This document shows positions 31,137 through 43,549 of a stretch of DNA of 64,000 nucleotides, piece after piece (the first letter of the stretch is position 1; every line of letters starts with the position of its first letter). The position numbers and the translations under genes were made by a program. The stretch covers positions 72,349,168 to 72,413,167 of the forward strand of contig NC_091437.1 in the NCBI RefSeq assembly GCF_964237555.1. Reading direction: 5' to 3'. Origin of the DNA: Oryctolagus cuniculus. Taxonomy: Eukaryota > Chordata > Mammalia > Lagomorpha > Leporidae. The notes below the pieces were generated by a model. The model was not told the DNA's origin. It saw only the letters and a list, made by a program, of their open reading frames with translations, and made no database searches.

Positions 31137-31326
31137 TATAGCAGATATTAAACTAAATATCACAATATCAGTAATCTCTCTAAATGTGAATGATCTAAAT
31201 ACACCAATTAGAAGACCGAGACCATCACAGAAGATAAAAAGATCAACTATCTGATGTGTACAAGAACTCTACTTTCAATATAAAGACACCAGTAGATTAA
31301 AAGTAGAGGGAGGGGAAGGGTGGTAG

Positions 31327-31656
31327 GGGGTAGGTGCTGTGGTGTAGTGGGTAAAGCTGCCACTTGCAGTTCTGGAATTCCATATGGACACTGGTTTGAG
31401 TCCAAGCTGCTCCACTTCTGATCCAACTCTCTGTTAGTGCACCTGGAAAAGCAGCAGAGGATGGTGCAAATCCTTGGACCCCTGCACCAATGTGGGAGAT
31501 CCGGATGAAGCTCCTGCCTCCTGGCTTCAGACTGGCCCAGCTCTGGCCATTGCAGCCATTTGAGGAGTGAACCAGTGGAAGAAGATCTCTCTGTCTCTGT
31601 CTCTCTGCTCCCTTCCCATAACTCTGCCTTTCAAATAAATAAATCTCTTTTTAAAA
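31327..31656 (+). mobile_element. C-type SINE
   Basis: Sense copy starting 'gggtaggtgctgtggtgtag', with the full body and a 'ctttcaaataaataaatc' tail junction. Confidence 0.88.
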
Positions 31657-32152
31657 AGGCAAAGGGATGGACAATGACATACTAACATTGAGCAAAAGAA
31701 TGCTTCATAGCTATAGTAACTTGAGAAAAAATAGCCTTCAGAACATGCACATTACCACTGATAAAGAGATGTACTACATGTTGCTAAAAGGGGTCAAATC
31801 TGCAAGAAGACAAAACATTCCTTGATATGCATGCAGTTAACAACAGAGCATCAAAAACACGTGAGGCAGAACAGATAGAACTCCAGGGAAAAATAGATGA
31901 ATCCACTGATATAAATGAAGAGTTCAACACTCCCTTTTCAGAAATAGATGATCCTTATGCAAAAAATAAGTGAGGACATAGTTCACCTTAAGCACACCAT
32001 CATTAAACTGGGTCCAGTTGACATGTATAGAATATTCTACCCTACAGAATATGGATTCTTCTGAAGCTCATGGGATACATTCACAAAGCCAGACCACATT
32101 CCAGGCCATAAAACTCACTTTAACAGGTTTAAAGACTATAAAGGTGTATTCT

Positions 32153-32481
32153 TTTATTTATTTATTTGAAAGACAGAGTTACAGAGAGAGGTAGAGCCAG
32201 AGAGAGAGAGAGAGGTCTTCCATTCTGCTGTTTCACTCCTCAAATGACTGCAATGGCCAGAGCTGAGCTGAGCTGATCCGAAGCCAGGATCCAGGAGCTA
32301 ATTCTGGGTCCTCCATATGGGTGCGGGGGCCCAAGGACTTGGGCCATCTTCTGCTGCTTTCCCAGGCCATAGCAGAGAGCTGGATTGGAAGAGGAGCAGC
32401 CAGGACTTGAACCAGCACCCATATGGGATGCCGGACACTGCAGGCTGGGGCTTTAACCTGCTGCACCACAGCGCTGGCCCC
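32153..32481 (-). mobile_element. C-type SINE with target-site duplication
   Basis: Reverse copy with 'taaaggtgtattct' (32139-32152) and 'taaaagtgtattct' (32482-32495) on either side. Both come from the LINE-1 ORF2 relic. Confidence 0.92.
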
Positions 32482-32822
32482 TAAAAGTGTATTCTGATAC
32501 CACAATAGAAATTAACCAGAAATTAATGTCAGAGAGATAGCTGCAAAAAGTTAAAGTATTTGGCAATTAAACAATACTTCTAAATAACACATGGGTAAAA
32601 GGAAAATCTCAAGAACAATTAAAAATATCTAATGAAAATGAAAGTACAACAGTACACTAGAGGGAAATTTATGGCATCAAATCAATACTAGAGAAGAGGA
32701 AAGATCTAAACTCAATAACCTCAGCTTTTGCCTTAAGACACTAGAAAAAGAAGATAAAATTAAATCCAAAGTAAGAAGAATAAAACAATAAGAAAAAGTA
32801 GAATAGAAAAACATGAGGTGGG

Positions 32823-33140
32823 GGACTGGCATTGTGGTCTAGTAGGTCAAGTTGCTGGCCAAGATGGTGCCACCCCATATGGGCATTGGTTTGAGTTCTG
32901 TCTACTCCACTTCTGATCCAGCTCCCTGCTAACCTACTTGGGAAAGCAGCAGAAGATGGCCCCAGTGCTTGGATCCCTGCACCCACATGGGAGACTTGGA
33001 GGAAACTCCTGGCTCCTGGCTTTGACCTGGTCCAACCCTGGTAATTACAGTCATTTGGGAAGTGAACTAACAGGTGGAAGATCCTCTCTCTCTCTCTTTC
33101 TCTCTCTCTCTCTGCCTCTCCTGTGTAACTCTTTATTTCT
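32823..33140 (+). mobile_element. C-type SINE with lost tail
   Basis: Sense copy from 'gggactggcattgtggtcta' to 'ctctcctgtgtaactcttta'. The usual '(aaat)n' and oligo(A) are missing, and the LINE-1 resumes directly. Confidence 0.82.
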
Positions 33141-33927
33141 AGGTCCACAAATTTGATAACCTGGACGAACTGGACTAATTTCTTAGAAGACTCAGTCTAC
33201 CAAAACTCACATATGAGATACACAGATAACACGACAAGGAATATATTAAATAAATTGAGTGGAAAATCACCAACTTTCTGAACAGGAAGCACAAACTGTG
33301 TGGTTTCACCTATATTTTCTTTGTAACATTTAGGGAAGAAATTATACAAGTGTAATCAATCTCTTCTAGAAAATAGAAACAGAGGAGCATATTTCCTAAC
33401 TCATGCTATTAGGTCAATATAACCTTAATATCAAGATCAGATAGAGAAAATTGTAAGAAAGGAAAACTGTTGAATGATATCCCATGAACATAAATACAAA
33501 AATCTTTAACAAAACCTTAGCAAATTGAAACTAAAGTGTATAAAAAGAATTAATCACCATGACCAAGTGGGATTTATTTTGTTATGCAAGGCTGGTTCAA
33601 CATTGAAAAATTAATCAAGGTAATCCATCAGATCAACATGTTAAGAAAAATTAGATGATTATATGAATAGATGTGGAAAAAAGCATTTCACAAAGATCAG
33701 CACCTATTCATTACAAGAATCTCAGTAAACTAGGGATAGAGGGGAACTTCTTCAATTTGATAAAAATCTACAAAAGCCTTCCAAGTGACATCATGCTTAA
33801 TGATGAGAAATTAAATGCTTTCTTCCTAAGATCAGGAATAAAGCAAGGATATCCACCCTCTCCACTCCTGCTCAATAAGGTTCTGGAAGTACTAATATAA
33901 TAAGGAAGTGGAAAGAATACAAGTTGT

Positions 33928-34297
33928 ATGTGTGTTGGGGGGAGGGGTCTGGTGGTGGGGCAGAAGCCAGCACTGTGGTATATTATGCTAAGCCTCTGCC
34001 TCTGGTGCTGGCAACCCATTTGTGTGCCTGGTTGTGTCCCAGCTGCTCCTCTTCCCATTCAGCTCTCTGCATATGGCCGGGGAAAACAGTGGAAAATGGC
34101 CTAAGTGCTTGGACCCCTGCACCCTAGTGGGAGACCCAGAAGAAGCTCCTGGCTCTGGCTTTGGATCAGCCCAGCCCTGGCCATTATTACCATTTGATGA
34201 GTGAGCCAGTGAATGGAAGACCTTTCTCTTTGTTTCTTCCTCTCTCTATAACTCTGCCTCTCAGATAAATAAATAAATAAATAAATAAAATCTTAAA
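33928..34297 (+). mobile_element. C-type SINE with target-site duplication and long (AAAT)n tail
   Basis: 'aaagaatacaagttgt' (33912-33927) and 'aaagaatacaaattgt' (34298-34313) flank it. The left edge carries about 35 extra G/T-rich bases before the recognisable SINE head near 33963. The tail contains seven AAAT-type units. Confidence 0.88.
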
Positions 34298-35374
34298 AAA
34301 GAATACAAATTGTGAAGGAATAAAAAAATGGTTTTTGTTTGTAAATGTCATGAATCTCTGTGTAGAAATTTCCAAAGGATCAACAGAAAACCTCCTGGAA
34401 TATTAGACAGTAAGTGATTATAGTAAGTTTTTAGAATACAATGGTAATGTACAATTATTGTGCAGTCACTTTCCTATGTATCAGGAATGAACAATTTGAA
34501 TTTGAAATTAAAAACAGTATGCAGTAGACCTTTACCCCAAAAGAAATACTTGAGAGTCAATCTCAGAAAATATGTCCTAGATTGAGCTGAAGAAAACTAC
34601 AGAACGCTGATGATAGAAATAGAAATAAAAGAAGATCTAAATAAGTTGAGAGATAGTCCATATTCATGGATGCAGAGACTCACAGCATTAAGATATCTGT
34701 TCTTATTAACTGATTTGTGGATTTCACTCACTCCCAATCAGAATCCCTGCAAATTATTTTGTGGATGTTGAGAAACTTGCTCTAAAGTTTATATGAAAAG
34801 GTGAAAGACCCAGAGGAGCCAATACAAAAGTGAAGAACAGCAAATCAGAAGACTGACACTATCCCTTCCCTGCATTTCCAGACTTTTTGTAGAGCTGTGG
34901 CAATCAAGTCAGTGTGGTTGGTATGGCACAAGAATAGACAAATAGATCAATGGAACAGATCAGAAAGCCCCTATTAAGAGCTGCAATTTAGTCAGCTGAC
35001 CTTTTGACAAAAGAGCAAACACTATTCAACAGAGAAAGGACAGTCTTTTACACATCGCAGTGGAACAACTAGACATCTGCATGCAAAAAGTTGATTCTAC
35101 AGACGTTGACCCTACAGAACTTTTACAAAACTCAACTCAAAATGAATAATAAACCTAAAATATAACATGTAAAATATGTAAAATTTATGTTTTACATAAA
35201 CGTAAAATGTAAGGTGAAAACTATTAGCAGAGAACATAAAGAGAGAATTTAGATGACTTTGGGTTTAGCCATGACTTTTTTGATACAACACTGAAAGCAT
35301 GATCTATGAAATAATTGCATTGATAGTCATAAGACTATTCAGGATCTCAATTTCCTCTGGAATCAGTTTTGGTC

Positions 35375-36215
35375 AGTATTCCAGTTCCTTCATAACAAAC
35401 TACTCTCAAACTTGGTAGCTTATAATAATAATTTTATTGTATTAATTGATTCTGTAGATAAGGCATGTCAAATTGTTCCATGACATCTGGGTTATTAGGG
35501 CATTGGGCTTATTCAGCTGGGCACAACTCAAGTCATCTGGAGGTATTCCTACACAGTTATCTGATGGTTAATATTGACTGCCAGTGGGATTTCTGCCTGG
35601 ACTTCTATAAAATATTGTGTCCTCAGAGAAGTCAGGCTTCTTGAAAAGTGGCTCAGATCTCCAAAAACAATGTTCCGGTTTTTAAACAAAAAAAGAAACT
35701 TGGCCAGCGCCACGGCTCACTAGGCTAATCCTCTGCCTGTGGCGCTGGCACCCTGGGTTCTAGTCCTGGTCGGGGCACCAGATTCTGTCCCAGTTGCTCC
35801 TCTTCCAGTCCAGCTCTCTGCTGTGGCCTGAGAGTGCAGTGGAGGATGGCCCAAGTCCTTGGGCCCTGCACCCGCATGGGAAACCAGGAGGAAGCACCTG
35901 GCTCCTGGCTTCGGATCAGCGCGGTGTGCCGGGTGCAACGTGCCGGGTGCAGCGTGCCGGGCGCGGCAGCCATTGGAGGGTGAACCAATGGCAAAGGAAG
36001 ACCTTTCTCTCTGTCTCTCTCTCACTGTCCACTCTGCCTGTCAAAAAAAAAAAAAAAAACAAAACTTCATTATCTGTATTATAATGCTTCAGAAGTTGCA
36101 CGATATTGATTCCCAGGAGTTACATGATTATGTGCAAGTAATTAAAATCAGCTGAGATTTATAGGAGACAGGGACATGATCTTTAATGGGAAGAAGTTTA
36201 AGAGGATTTGTGAGC
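35375..36215 (-). mobile_element. Ancient medium-copy repeat, antisense, split by a CSINE2
   Basis: 'ccttcataacaaactactctcaaacttggtagcttataataa' at the left and 'ggagttacatgattatg' ... 'gggacatgatctttaatggg' at the right follow a known old LTR-like repeat order. I cannot name the family with certainty. The young SINE at 35702-36059 divides it. Confidence 0.4.
35702..36059 (+). mobile_element. CSINE2-like SINE
   Basis: Sense, full length, with a 17-base A tail. The central part repeats a 'gtgccgggtgcaac'-like GC-rich block about three times (35924-35962), where other copies have one or two. Confidence 0.92.
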
Positions 36216-36218
36216 ATT

Positions 36219-36264
36219 TTTTTTAAAGATTTATTTATTTGAAAGGCAGAATTACAAAGGTAGA

Positions 36265-36304
<40 letters not shown>

Positions 36305-36558
36305 CCATTTGCTGGTTCACTCCCCAAATGGCTGCAATGGTCGGAGCTGCACAGACCCAAAGCCAGAAGTGAGGAGTTTCTTCCAGGTCTCCCACATGGG
36401 TGCAGGGGCCCAAGGACCTGGGCCATCTTCTACTGCTTTACCAGGCCATAGCAGAGAGCTGAATAAGAAGTGGAGCAGCTGGGTCTGGAACCAGCGCCCA
36501 TATGGGATACTAGCACTGCAGGTGGTGGCTTTACCTGCCATGCCGCAGCGCTGACCCT
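36219..36558 (-). mobile_element. C-type SINE
   Basis: Reverse copy with oligo(T), a GA-rich microsatellite (36265-36302) and the end 'gccgcagcgctgacccta'. Confidence 0.9.
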
Positions 36559-36573
36559 AAAAGCATGTTTGCA

Positions 36574-36592
36574 TGTGTGTGTGTGTGTGTGT
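36574..36592. repeat. (GT)n microsatellite
   Basis: Nine to ten GT units. They are followed by a short SINE-tail-like 'aaagatttatttatttgag' scrap (36596-36614). Confidence 0.9.
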
Positions 36593-36613
36593 TTTAAAGA
36601 TTTATTTATTTGA

Positions 36614-36999
<386 letters not shown>

Positions 37000-37332
37000 T
37001 TGACAGGCAGTTAGACAGTGAGAGAGAGAGCGAGCGAGAGAGAGAGAGACAGAGAGAAAGGTCTTCCTTCCGTTGGTTCACCCCCCAAATGGCCGCTATG
37101 GCCAGTGTGCTGCGCCAGTCCGAAGCCAGGAGCCAGGTGCTTTTCCTGGTCTCCCATGCGGGTGCAGGGCCCAAGCACTTGGGCCATCCTCCACTGCCTT
37201 CCTGGGCCACAGCAGAGAGCTGGATTGGAAGAGGAGTAACCGGGACAGAAATCGGCACCCCAACCAGGACTAGAATCCCGGGGTGCCGGTGCCGCAGGTG
37301 GAGGATTAGCCTAGTGAGCTGCAGCACTGGCC
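37000..37332 (-). mobile_element. CSINE2-like SINE with expanded (GAAA)n tail
   Basis: 'tgacaggcagttagacag' follows the TTTC array. The reverse body ends 'gagctgcagcactggcc'. The tail-to-tail arrangement with the SINE at 36614 brackets the microsatellite. Confidence 0.92.
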
Positions 37333-37351
37333 ACAAATAAATTTTTTAATA

Positions 37352-37440
37352 AAAAGGTTTATTTTTTTTTTTTGAAAGGTGCCCTTATAGGATGCCTGCG
37401 ATGTAAATGGTGGCTTAACTCACAAGCCACAGCTTTGGCC
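37352..37440 (-). mobile_element. Internally deleted C-type SINE
   Basis: Only the T-rich 3' end ('ggtttattttttttttttgaaagg') and the 5' end ('atgcctgcgatgtaaatggtggcttaac') remain. Over 200 bp between them is missing. Confidence 0.65.
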
Positions 37441-37651
37441 TCATGTAAAAATATTTTAAAACTGCCACTATTGCTTATATTTTTCCATTATATTTTATCC
37501 ATTTTTATCCTTATTTTCAAGTTTACATGTATAAAGCTATTGATAGAATTATCTTTATTATCTTATAAATCTTCATTCAACATGTATTTACACTTTTTTC
37601 TTAGAGTCAAGAGATTTGCATATTTTTAAGTTTATTTTTTAAGTTCATTTT

Positions 37652-37974
37652 TTAAAGATTTATTTCAAAGGCAGAGTTATCCAGAGGGAGAGAGAGATCT
37701 TTCAGGTGCTGGTTCACTCCCAAAATGGTTGCAATGGTTGGGGCTGGGATGTTGACCAGGATGTTGACCAAAGCCAGGAGCCAGGAACTTCATCTGAGTC
37801 TCCCACATGGTTAGCAGGGGCCCAAGCACTTGGATCATCCTCCACCGCTTTCCCAGGCATATGAGCAGGGAGCTGGATCAGAAGTGGAACAGTCTGGGAC
37901 TCAAATCAGTGCCCATATGGGATGCTGGCAATGTAGGTGGTGACTTAACCCACTGTACTACAACATGGGCCCCC
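37652..37974 (-). mobile_element. C-type SINE
   Basis: Reverse copy from 'tttaaagatttatttcaaagg' to 'ctacaacatgggcccc'. A 'gggatgttgaccaggatgttgacc' mini-duplication is present near 37746-37769. Confidence 0.87.
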
Positions 37975-38756
37975 AAGAAGAGCTTTTCCCTTCTCTACAT
38001 CTCTTTCAGTAATATTGCTGACCATCTGGGAATGTTGGCCAGAATCTGGAAATTCTCTTTGCATTTCAGGCTGTCATATCCAATAGCTAAATGTGATGTT
38101 CACTGTTTGAAAGACATCACAACTTCTCTTTCTTCCCCTATCTCTTTGCATCATTGTAGTCAAGGACATCATTCCTATAAACAGCTCCATGTCCCTCTTA
38201 CTGTTTCTGATCTCTTTTTCCTACATGTTGTGAAGTATGGGAAGTTTTGTGTTATTGTTACATTCTTTTGCTTTTGGTAAAAGCGTTTCACATTTTTCTG
38301 CCACTGGGTATGTTAAGCAAAACGTACCTCAGAAGCAGCCCACTTAAGATGCAAGCCTCACTGTCATTATAATCTACCACCCAGACTCTTGGCCTTTGCT
38401 CTCACAGCTTTTCTTACCTTGTTGGTAGTTCCTGGCATTTTGCTCTGCCAACAGGACGAGGGTTGGAAGTTGGTTGTGCCACTGACCTGGAGGTATAAGA
38501 AAGAAGGGCAGGGTCAGTGGCAACAGAGGCAGAGCAACCTGTGGGGTCAGGTTCATTATAGAAAATGGTAATAGAATGGTTCTCCTTGAAAGAAGTTTAA
38601 GGTCTACAATTAAATTTATGATTCAGTTTTTTGATGTGGTCTATGAGCAGATTTTCCCATTTCCCATTTCAAATGAATGGCCCACGCATTTTGGGTAACA
38701 ACAGGAAATGTGAGATTTCAGTTTCGTTACTCCCACTCTTTTCCCTGTCTTTCTAG
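37975..38756. other. Unassigned region upstream of the candidate exon
   Basis: No transposon recognised. A forward frame (about 38389-38571) has a hydrophobic Leu/Val stretch resembling a signal peptide but lacks an ATG and a homologue I know. From 38728 a pyrimidine-rich run leads to an AG at 38755-38756. Confidence 0.35.
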
Positions 38757-38993
38757 GGACCAAAATTGCCTCCAGATTGCAGAGTGGTAGCTTTTTTAAA
38801 CAAGATAAAAGATAAGAAGGTCAATGATGTAGGAATGAGTGGTATACTACTCTTAAAAACAACCCAGAATTCTCTTAGTTGTCTGCAAAGGGAAAAACCA
38901 AAAAAGTTGATGTCGTTGGTTTCTGAAGAAACATTGCTTCAGATGAGACCCAAACGTGTTAAGGAATCTGACACAAGGCACTTGCTGGCTTAG
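38757..38993 (+). other. Candidate terminal coding exon (unverified)
   Basis: A strong 3' splice-site layout (pyrimidine-rich 38730-38754 ending in 'tttctag') is followed by 78 open codons to a TAG at 38991-38993. The frame is Lys/Leu-rich with no domain I recognise. No upstream exon, start codon or polyadenylation signal can be tied to it. The acceptor plus an open frame could occur by chance. Function unknown. Confidence 0.18.
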
Positions 38994-40609
38994 AAGAATG
39001 ACATTTTTGGTTATACAAAATCAAAGTGCTTTACTGAATTTCTCCTGCTGTCCATGGTTTGAAAGCACCTTTTCAGGCTCTTTTTGCCATGGCTAAGTCT
39101 ACTCAGCTCTGAGACATGATGAAGTCCTCTCTACTGCATCTATTGAGGGTGTCCCAGGAGTTCATCACCTTTCTCGCCTTTGGAGTCACTGCTTCATGTC
39201 TTTACCCAGGAAGCACCTGCGCCACTGACCTGGCTTCTGGCTATGTAATACTGAACTTCTCTGTGCCTTTCTCTTTTCCTCCATTTCCTCTTAGCCTATG
39301 GAGTTTGGTGTCTGCACCCTAGGGCCAAGTGTGTCTCAACTCCTTCCCAGGGTGTGAATAATTCTGGAATTAATGAATCCATGGAGCAGCTCAGCTTGGC
39401 TTGTTAGGTTGTTGTCCTACCTGCAGGTAGCTCTCAAGACAGTGGACTCTAATGCTGGGCACTGCAGCACCTTCTCTGTATCTGCAAGCTACACTTTCCA
39501 CTACCATAAATACTACCTTCCCATATAAAGTCCAGTTGAAGTCTTCTGTTGCCAGAGAATGTTTTTTAATGAGAGCAAAGAGTGCTTGAACACATCTACA
39601 TCTTGGCAGCCCTTCTACCTCTTATAAGCTTCTATACACACTGGAGAACAAAGTCTTTCACAGGCTACTTTTTAATGGGACACATTTACTTAAGAGCTGA
39701 GGGGAGATGGTGCCAGGAGTCTTGTTTTGTTCCTGTCCAATATTAGCCTTGTCAAAGGCCTTATAGAGTCTCCTGAGTATTTCTCTATTGCATTCCACAT
39801 AATGCTCTCTTGGGGAGCCAAGAATTTTGGCTGGAGTATACAGAGGGCTCATTATATGGGTGGGTGTGCAAGTGTGTTTGTTTTTGAGTTTAAAGGTAGC
39901 ACTATAAAAAGGCAGTGCAATAATCATGCAATTCTTGTTATTTCTCTCATTGTTTTTGATGAAATCCATCAACCACCTTGTGATTGGTGGTGTAGTTTGT
40001 TAATAGAGTTTGGATGTCTTGCATGGTGTGTGTTAGGGAGAAAAATTGAACATGTATTACACTTGATACCATTTTAATTAATACATGCCCTTTAGTTAAA
40101 ATGGGTAATAAGCATCCAAACTGGATTAAAAATTCTTTTCACTGTGTTTTGTTATGTGCATTTTAGATGAATGTCTGTCAGATGGCCACTGTGCCCACAA
40201 ATGCCTGAAAGGTGCTAGGAGGTTATGCATGGGTTTGAGTTTACAACTGTTCATAAAATGAAGACTGCATAGTTTTGCTGTGCTCTGAGGGTGTGTACTG
40301 GCTCCTTTAGGCACTCTGAGAACATCAGTTGCCCAGGGGCCCACTGCCTCACTCACATCTGCAAATAGTCTTGATTTGTTCTCACATGGAGAGCATGCAT
40401 ATCTATCAATTATATGATCAGCCCTAATAAGATCCGTTCTAATGAGATTAATCCATTGTGTTGTTCAGATCTGTTGATAGTCGAGGCAATATTGAAACAG
40501 GGAAATGTTTCTGAGAATTTCTAGAATTTTCCATTTAATATTTTGGACCATGTATGACCTCAGGTATCTGAAATCCCAGAAAATGAAACCACGGATGAGT
40601 GGGGACTCC
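38994..40609. other. Low-repeat region without a recognised gene
   Basis: About 1.6 kb with no SINE. A forward frame of 116 codons (39727-40077) overlaps a 104-codon reverse frame; neither is recognisable. Some stretches (39650-40060) look like an old, unassignable repeat. Confidence 0.35.
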
Positions 40610-41414
40610 TTTATTTGTGCTTTTATTATTAAGTTGTGTTTTTTTATTTTTTGAGAATATGCCCATTATCAGATACACGATGTGAAAATATTTTCTCCCT
40701 TTCTTTTCAGTTTCTTAATGGTGCCTTTTGGAGCATGAAACTTGTTTATTTTGATGAAGTCCAACTTATGATTCTTCTTTTTCATCACTTGTACTTTTTA
40801 AAAAATGTCATAGTCTCACCTGTTAATATCTTACTGGGCCATGTTTTCACCAAAGGCTATTATAGTTTAACCTCTTATATTTAGGTCTATGACTCACTTG
40901 AGTTAGCTATTCATGAATGTTATGAAATATGTCCTATCATTTCTCTCTCTGTGTCTCTCTCTCTCTCTTTCTTTTGCCAGACAGAGTTAGACAGTGAGAG
41001 AGAGAGAGACAGACAGAGAGAGAGAGTTATAGACAATGAGAGAAAGAGAGAAAGGTCTTCCTTCCATTAGTTCACTCCCCTAATGGCAGCTATGGCCGTT
41101 GCTGTGCCGATCTGAGGCCAGGAGCCGGGTGCTTCCTCACGGTCTCCCATGTGGGTACAGGGACCCAAGCACTTGGGCCATCCTCCACTGCCTTCCCGGG
41201 CCACAGCAGAGAGCTGGATTGGAAGAGGAGCAACCGGGACAGAACCGGCACCCCAACCGGGATTAAAACCTGGGGTGCCAGTGCCACAGGTGGAGGATTA
41301 GCCAAGTGAGCCACAGTGCTGTCCATCATTTTATCCACAGTATTTTCTATCCTCTCATAAACTGTATGACTTCTTGATTAGTGTGTTTATTATATGTCTT
41401 TCTCATTTGAATAT
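40610..41414 (-). mobile_element. Old LINE-1 ORF2 fragment, antisense, split by a SINE
   Basis: 'cattatcagatacacgatgtgaaaatattttctccc', 'cagtttcttaatggtgccttttgg' and 'catttaggtctatgac'-type text matches the C-terminal ORF2 region of old L1s in reverse. Part of the sequence after the SINE is too decayed to assign. Confidence 0.62.
40943..41322 (-). mobile_element. CSINE2-like SINE with expanded CT/GA region
   Basis: A CT-rich left edge and about 75 bp of GAGA repeats (40980-41060) replace the usual short tract. The body ends 'gagccacagtgctgtcc'. 'tatcattt' and 'catcattt' are the flanks. Confidence 0.87.
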
Positions 41415-42090
41415 ATGCTTGTTTAATTTGTGCTGCTATAATGAAATACCTTAGACTGGGTAATTTATAAACTTTGTAAAAAAGAGTTTTTTTTTAAACA
41501 TTAGAAAGCAGAGTTACAGAGAGAGGAAGAGAGACAGAAAGAAAGATCTTCCATCCATTGGTTCACTCTATAATGGCCAAGGCTGGGCCAGGCCAAAACC
41601 AGGAGCCAGGAGCTTCTTCCAGGTCTTCCATAGGGGTGCAGGGGCCCAAGCACTTGGGCCACCTTCTACTGCTTTCTAAGGCATATTATCAGGGATCTGG
41701 ATCAGAAATGGAGCAGCCTGGTCTTGAACTGGTGCCCATGTGGGATGCTGGTGTTGCAGGCAGAGGCTTGACTTTCTATGCCAGAATGCCAGCTCTCTAT
41801 AGACATTTATTTCTTATGGCTCTGAGGGCTGGCAAGTCCAAGCGCAGGTGTTGGCGTTCTGTGTCTGGTGAGGCTTCCTAGCTTGAGATGGTGCCTTGTT
41901 GCATCATCACTGGATAGGAGGTGGAAGGATAAAAAGGGGCCATGCCCACTCCCTCTGCTTTTGTAAGGGCACCAGTCCCATCCATCAAGTTCCATGCTCA
42001 CAGCTCGGTCACTTCTTAAAGGCCCTGCCTCTTGATGCTCTCACTTCGGCCATTAAGTTTGGGGACCCATTCAGATCATCACAATGCTTT
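41415..42090 (-). mobile_element. MLT1-type (MaLR) LTR, split by a SINE
   Basis: Left: 'gtgctgctataatgaaataccttagactgggtaatttata'. After the SINE: 'atttatttcttatggctctgagggctggcaagtccaag', 'gtgtctggtgaggcttcc', 'ttgtaagggcaccagtcccatcc' and the 'aggccctgcctcttgatgct' end. This is a nearly complete antisense MLT1. Confidence 0.78.
41488..41798 (-). mobile_element. C-type SINE inside the MLT1 LTR
   Basis: Reverse copy from 'tttttttttaaacattagaaagc' to 'tatgccagaatgccagctc'. It shortens the first part of the body near 41560. Confidence 0.85.
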
Positions 42091-42664
42091 ACAGGAGTAA
42101 TCACAGTTTCTTGTCTGTTGCTACTATATATTCTCAGAGCTAGAGTATTGCTTAAAGTGAGTGCTCAGTGAATATTTAATGTCTGAGGAGATAATAGGTA
42201 AGAACCTAGTATTTTAGAAGAGGGCCCAGCAGTTTTAACAGGAAGAATAATCTGGCTGTAGCACAAAGTTTGTCTTAAAACCACTTGCTCTATGTTACAG
42301 GGATTTGTCTTGGACTAGGAATCAGTAGCACAGACAAAGTCCCTGCTGGGTAATATTTTTAGTGCCGAGGGCTTTTGTCTTGCAGATTCTTTGTGCATTG
42401 ACTTATTTGAATTTCTATGGATTTACTAATAAATAAGTATAGGTGGAGACAGTAAGATTAGAATATTCATGTCACTGAGGTTTTCTAGGAATTCTCAGTG
42501 ATTGACAGTTGTTTTAACTATAATTGGCAATCCTTGAACTCTAAAAATATTACTTGGCATTTTTAACAGGCCTAGGGAATGGTCTGAAACATTTTTAGTT
42601 TTGCAAAGATGGAGGTACTCAATGATTAATAGTTAATCAATCAGTGACATTTAACGATTGTGTC
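42091..42664. other. No recognisable feature
   Basis: Single-copy-looking sequence with no open frame worth noting and no recognised repeat. Confidence 0.4.
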
Positions 42665-43075
42665 ATATTGAGAAATGTGATAGAGGCTTCTTGGGATTGC
42701 AAGGTGGATAATCCATGTTCTCTGCTCTCAAAGAGCTCACGGTCTCTAGAGAAAAGCACATAAATATCGCAGCACAATGCACAGCATAGTGAAGTCACAG
42801 AGGTGGCAGAAAGCATTGGGGGAGCTATTTGAGGCAGAAATTCAGTCTGGAAAGGGAGTCAGAAAAGCTTTGTGTGAACGTTTTTATTTGAGATGAACTT
42901 TAAAGAATAGGTGGAGAGTTGACTGGACAAGGTGGTGAGAGAGGATGTTGCAGAAGCAAAGGTACCAAGTAGGCCACAAGCAAGGCCCGTGCCAGGAGCC
43001 TGGAGCCATGCTGGGGAGAGTGGAGAGAAGGAAGCCCAGGAGGAGGCTGTGGGAGGGAGCATAATGACAAGCCTT
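42665..43075 (-). mobile_element. LINE-2 relic, antisense
   Basis: The L2 order in reverse can be read: 'gttctctgctctcaaagagctcac', 'gctatttgaggcagaaattcagtctgg', 'gagatgaactttaaagaatagg', 'ggatgttgcagaagcaaaggtacc'. Non-coding by decay. Confidence 0.58.
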
Positions 43076-43549
43076 TGGCCTATGCACAATCTCAGACGAC
43101 AGCAGCACGTGATCGCAGTGCAGTGACAGCAGGTGAAAACCTCAATGACTAGGTCACCGCTCATTAGGTGTACTGGCTGGCTGGTCAGAATCCATACACA
43201 TTAACCCCCGGAGACTCCCAGAATTACAGCAGAGATCAGGATGTCTGCCCCGAGTCCACAGAGCAGCCGAGGTGGCAAGCAGAAAAGGGCGGGTTTGCGA
43301 CTTTGGCCTAGCACGCCATACTGTAGAAGTAGTTATGCACCTGTGTCTGTGTCTGGGTGGTGTGTGTGTGAAGACTAGAAGATGGCTGGAGACTCTAACC
43401 TGCCAGTATGAACCCTGCAACTTTAGCAGAAAGTTACAGGTTTTTAGGAAGTTGCATTTCTCAGAGCTCGTGGCTTTGTGTCCTGTTAGGAAACTGTCTG
43501 AAGCACTGTGTTTCAAAGGGACTTAAAAATGTCTTGTGACAAAGACCTT
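43076..43549. other. No recognisable feature
   Basis: GC-moderate unassigned sequence. A 120-codon reverse frame (43154-43516) overlaps other frames and shows no domain. Confidence 0.35.

Larger units (their letters stand above)
30700..35350 (+). pseudogene. LINE-1 ORF2 remnant, sense
   Basis: Endonuclease-side text is at 31140-31310 and 31660-32140, the linker at 32490-32820, and the polymerase at 33145-33925, where a short frame (33673-33900) still reads through the '..GIKQGYPPSPLL' reverse-transcriptase segment. The thumb/C-terminal part is at 34300-35350. Frameshifts, stops and five SINEs destroy it. Confidence 0.72.
27950..35355 (+). mobile_element. Ancient sense LINE-1 with 5' region, ORF1 and most of ORF2
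   Basis: In order: an L1M-like 5' region ('agaaaccccaccatattcttagaagactg' near 28166, 'cttctctaacaaaggcctacc' near 28266), an ORF1 relic, the inter-ORF segment, and an ORF2 relic ending near 35350 without the C-terminal part or 3' UTR. Subtracting the seven SINEs inside leaves about 5.1 kb. The 5' limit is approximate. Confidence 0.72.

Noticed and set aside
38389..38571. Signal-peptide-like hydrophobic frame
   Set aside because: No ATG, not in frame with the candidate exon downstream, and no known homologue.
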